Shown: one piece after another, positions 39,611 to 41,863 of the stretch
Layout of the letters: the number at the start of each line of letters is the position of its first letter
Numbering within the stretch: position 1 is the stretch's first letter
DNA from: Chloroflexota bacterium
Lineage (GTDB): Bacteria > Chloroflexota > Anaerolineae > UBA4142
Assembly: GCA_016208315.1 (NCBI GenBank)
Contig: JACQYF010000026.1
Location: 1-41,863 of the forward strand
Length of the DNA: 41,863 bases
Direction: 5' to 3'
The notes under the pieces: generated by a model
The model's input: only the letters and a program-made list of their open reading frames with translations
Databases searched by the model: none
Told to the model about the DNA's origin: nothing
Position numbers and translations under genes: made by a program

Positions 39611-40489
39611 CTAACCCTTCAGCGCACCCGCGGTCATGCCCTCGATGAAACGGTCGGAGAGCGCGAGGTAGAGAATCAGAATGGGCAGCATCGCGGTGAC
39701 CAGACTCGCCGCCGCCATCGCATAGTCCGCCGCGTTTTCGCCGACGAACATCATCATGGCCGAGGGCAGAGTGCGAAGTTCGGGTTTGGTGAGCATGGTG
39801 AGCGAGAGCAAGAGTTCGTTCCAGAAAGCCAGCGAGTTAACCAAGAGGACGGTGGCAAGCGCGGGTCGCGCGAGCGGCAGCATCACCTGCCAGAACATGC
39901 GCAAGTCCGAGCAGCCGTCAATCCGCGCCGCGTCCTCGATCTCCGAAGGCAGTTGCGAAAAATAAGTGGACATCAAATAAGTGCTGACCGGCATGCCCAG
40001 CGCCGCGTACAACAGAACCAGCGCCCATTGCGTGTTGATCAAACCATAATTCGCCATCATCGTGAATTGCGGGATGTAGAGAATCTGGGGCGGCAGAATC
40101 AAGGCGAAGAGCAAAAGCGCAAAGAGGCCGCCGCGAAATTTGAAATTGTACCGCTGGCGACCGAAGCCATAGCCCGCCATCGTGGACAAGACCGCGGTGA
40201 GGAGCACGGCAAAGAACGTCACAAAGATGCTGTTATAAAAATAGCGATAGAAACTGATCTGCGGGTCGAACAGCAGCTTGGCATAGTTTTGCCAACGGAT
40301 GTCTACAGGCAGCCCATAGGGGTCGTTGAGAATTTCGCCGGTGGTCCGCACTGACATCAGGATCATCCAGACGAACGGAATTATCACTATCGCCGTGAAG
40401 GCGAGCAGAACCACCGTGATCAGACCGATCCGAATTCGGCGGCCCCAAAGTGTGATTCCATCTCGGGCAGGTACTGTGGCTGGACGCAT
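39611..40489 (-). CDS. Carbohydrate ABC transporter permease, MalG type (locus 1)
   Basis: 292 aa, six membrane helices. EAA loop: EIEDAARIDGCSDLRMFWQV; the end SDRFIEGMTAGALKG is typical for MalG-type permeases. GAGGAAAT precedes the ATG at 40489, 9 nt after the partner's stop. It is only distantly like the MalG-type protein at 23930-24811, so the locus holds two separate uptake systems rather than a recent duplication. No ATPase gene is seen; a shared MsmK/UgpC-type ATPase elsewhere is likely. Confidence 0.94.
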   Translation of the reverse strand: MRPATVPARDGITLWGRRIRIGLITVVLLAFTAIVIIPFVWMILMSVRTTGEILNDPYGLPVDIRWQNYAKLLFDPQISFYRYFYNSIFVTFFAVLLTAVLSTMAGYGFGRQRYNFKFRGGLFALLLFALILPPQILYIPQFTMMANYGLINTQWALVLLYAALGMPVSTYLMSTYFSQLPSEIEDAARIDGCSDLRMFWQVMLPLARPALATVLLVNSLAFWNELLLSLTMLTKPELRTLPSAMMMFVGENAADYAMAAASLVTAMLPILILYLALSDRFIEGMTAGALKG

Positions 40490-40498
40490 ATTTCCTCT

Positions 40499-41440
40499 TT
40501 AGATTTCGACTTGCTTTCGCAGCCAGCGGGTGATCAGGGTCACGCCGATGATGGTGACCCCAAACCAAATCACGGCAATCGCGGAGGGATAGCCCAGATC
40601 GAACGAACTCCAACCGAAGGCGCGTTTCTGCACGTAGGTCGCGACCGTCTCGGAAAAGTGCATCGGGCCGCCGTTGGTGAGCACCCAGACGACGTGAAAG
40701 GCGTTCATCTTGCCCATGAACGAGAGAATCAAAACAGTGACCGCGGTCGGTCGCAAGAGGGGGAGCATTACGCGCCAGATCGCCTGGGCGCGCGACGCGC
40801 CGTCAATGTACGCGGCTTCGATGAGGTCGGTGGGAATCGCGGAAAGACCGGCGAGCAGCAAAACGAAGGAATAGCCAAAGGTCGCCCAATAGTGGACAAA
40901 GATGACGACCCACAATGGGGTATCTCGGCGGCCCAGCCAGTTGAGCGCGAATTGATCGAGGCCGATCGCGCGCAAGCCCACGTCGAGCAAGCCCCAGTCG
41001 TAATTGAAAATCCAGCGAAACACCAAGCCGATGATCACACCCGAGACGAGGATCGGCGTGAACCAGGCGACGCGAAAGAAACGGTGCAGCGGGACTTTGA
41101 AGTAGACGAAGAAAGCGAGCACGGTCGCGGTCAGCATCTCGAGAATCGGGCCCACGATTCCCCACGTCAGAGTGTTTTGCACCGCCGTGTAGAAGATGTC
41201 GTCCTCGAAGAGTTTTACAAAGTTGTCCAGCCCCACGAATGTCAAGACGATCTTGCCCTGATAAGGCGCGATGTTGTGGAACGAGTAGAAAAAGGTCGCG
41301 GCAATGGGATAGAGGATAAAGACCGTATAGAATACCAGGGCCGGCGTCAGAAACAAGATAATCGCGCCCCAGGGCTTGCGGCTGGCGCGCCGTTTGGCAA
41401 GCGGCTGGGCGCGCGCCAACGCGTCCGATTGTGCGGTCAT
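40499..41440 (-). CDS. Carbohydrate ABC transporter permease, MalF type (locus 1)
   Basis: 313 aa, six membrane helices; EAA loop IEAAYIDGASRAQAIWRVML. ATG 41440 (MTAQSDALARAQ) is chosen. A longer version from 41518 would run through the hairpin and the end of the binding-protein gene and adds a cysteine-rich run that is not permease-like. It pairs with the MalG-type gene immediately downstream to form the channel. Confidence 0.93.
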   Translation of the reverse strand: MTAQSDALARAQPLAKRRASRKPWGAIILFLTPALVFYTVFILYPIAATFFYSFHNIAPYQGKIVLTFVGLDNFVKLFEDDIFYTAVQNTLTWGIVGPILEMLTATVLAFFVYFKVPLHRFFRVAWFTPILVSGVIIGLVFRWIFNYDWGLLDVGLRAIGLDQFALNWLGRRDTPLWVVIFVHYWATFGYSFVLLLAGLSAIPTDLIEAAYIDGASRAQAIWRVMLPLLRPTAVTVLILSFMGKMNAFHVVWVLTNGGPMHFSETVATYVQKRAFGWSSFDLGYPSAIAVIWFGVTIIGVTLITRWLRKQVEI

Positions 41441-41456
41441 TGTCTCGATTCCGAGT

Positions 41457-41487
41457 GTTGGTGCAGGAGCGCAACTCCTGCACCAAC
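41457..41487. repeat. 13-bp perfect hairpin between binding-protein and permease genes (locus 1)
   Basis: The arms 41457-41469 and 41475-41487 (GTTGGTGCAGGAG and complement) pair exactly around a 5-nt loop. It lies 5 bp after the binding-protein stop and 16 bp before the permease ATG. There is no T-run. It takes the same position as the 18-bp hairpin in transporter locus 2, consistent with a device that keeps binding-protein mRNA more abundant than permease mRNA. Confidence 0.75.
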
Positions 41488-41492
41488 GGCAA

Positions 41493-41863
41493 CTACTTTT
41501 TGACGCACAGCTTGGCATCTACTTTCTTGATGGCTTCGTCTACGGTGATCAGACCCTGCGGCAGGCCTTCGTTGATCGCCGCGGTGCGCGCATCAACAAA
41601 ATCGCCGCAACTGACTCCGGGTCCGACGGCGCGTTCCATTCCCGCGTAGACCCGGTCCATCTCCTCCCAGTACCACTTCCACTGGTCAACGCCCTTGAGA
41701 TCCTTGGGCCAGTCTTTGACCGGATCGTACTTGATGGCGCTGGGGATTTGGGTGAGCGCGGTCCACAGCGCGCCGTACTTGGGCTGCGCCGCGAACTTGA
41801 GGATGTCTTTGGCGATGTCGGGGTTCTTGGAGGTCTTGAGCGCCATGTACCCCGACTCGAACG
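41493..41863 (-). CDS. Extracellular sugar-binding protein of ABC transporter, C-terminal part (5' end outside window)
   Basis: The visible 123 residues are the end of a family-1 extracellular solute-binding protein: GYMALKTSKNPDIAKDILKF, YDPVKDWPKDLKGVDQWKWY and the final helix VDEAIKKVDAKLCVKK. The frame is open to the window edge, so the signal peptide and most of the protein are outside. As the first gene before two permeases it is the lipid- or membrane-linked sugar receptor of transporter locus 1. Two cysteines (in VSCGDF and KLCVKK) could form a disulfide after export. Confidence 0.9.
   Translation of the reverse strand, partial: FESGYMALKTSKNPDIAKDILKFAAQPKYGALWTALTQIPSAIKYDPVKDWPKDLKGVDQWKWYWEEMDRVYAGMERAVGPGVSCGDFVDARTAAINEGLPQGLITVDEAIKKVDAKLCVKK

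Noticed and set aside
40499..41518. Longer permease from a start at 41518
   Set aside because: The added 26 residues are cysteine-rich, cross a hairpin and overlap the binding-protein gene; ATG 41440 gives a normal MalF-type N-terminus.

Overview
The window reads as a piece of a moderately GC-rich bacterial genome, most likely Chloroflexota (Anaerolineae-like). That placement is an inference. It rests on the gene families, on the many short tandem 'filler' repeats at gene junctions, and on two 80-bp palindromic elements; there is no rRNA or other marker gene to confirm it. No tRNA, rRNA, CRISPR array, transposase or phage gene was seen.

Left part (1-14612, almost all + strand): an electron-transfer and respiratory region. 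It opens with the C-terminal end of an ETF alpha subunit. After a small convergent gene comes a membrane-anchored FeS protein that looks like an ETF:(methyl)menaquinone oxidoreductase but has lost most ligands of its first CCG domain. Then follow a winged-helix-like protein, a small zinc-finger-like protein, two tandem lipoyl-carrier (GcvH-like) proteins, a SulP anion transporter, a fused four-cluster ferredoxin/NrfD membrane subunit, a very small protein, a Rieske protein with an extra N-terminal domain, a DMSO-reductase-family molybdopterin oxidoreductase, a small membrane protein, a small unknown and a TorD-like chaperone. The likely theme is a menaquinone-linked molybdoenzyme complex working with ETF chemistry, possibly with lipoyl-bound sulfur. 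A nucleotidyltransferase-HEPN fusion (toxin/antitoxin-like) sits antisense inside this block with its own promoter.

Junction (14613-14827): a convergent gap holding a weak hairpin and what looks like the tail of a lost gene.

Right part (14828-41863, all - strand): a long carbohydrate-utilisation locus read from right to left. Order of transcription: sugar-binding protein (end only), two ABC permeases, MDR dehydrogenase, GH2, GH172 (DUF2961), Asp/Glu racemase-like protein, four-carbon acid sugar kinase (DUF1537), class II aldolase, a CehA/McbA-type metallohydrolase split by a frameshift, a URO-D-fold protein, a glycyl-radical activase, a truncated glycyl radical enzyme joined directly to the tail of a second sugar-binding protein, two more ABC permeases, a DUF5060/DUF4038 glycosidase, GH116, an ADP-ribosylglycohydrolase-fold protein, a second URO-D-fold protein and a divergent GH38-like protein. 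None of the glycosidases has a signal peptide, so glycans are probably imported as oligosaccharides and cut in the cytoplasm. No ABC ATPase and no transcription regulator is present.

Most notable: (1) a sharp chimeric junction near 26170 that removes the C-terminal half of a glycyl radical enzyme and the N-terminal part of a sugar-binding protein; (2) intergenic repeat sequence lying in frame inside several genes; (3) perfect or near-perfect long palindromes (33 bp, 32 bp, 18 bp, 17 bp, 14 bp) between genes; (4) the ETF/FeS/lipoyl/molybdoenzyme gene combination.
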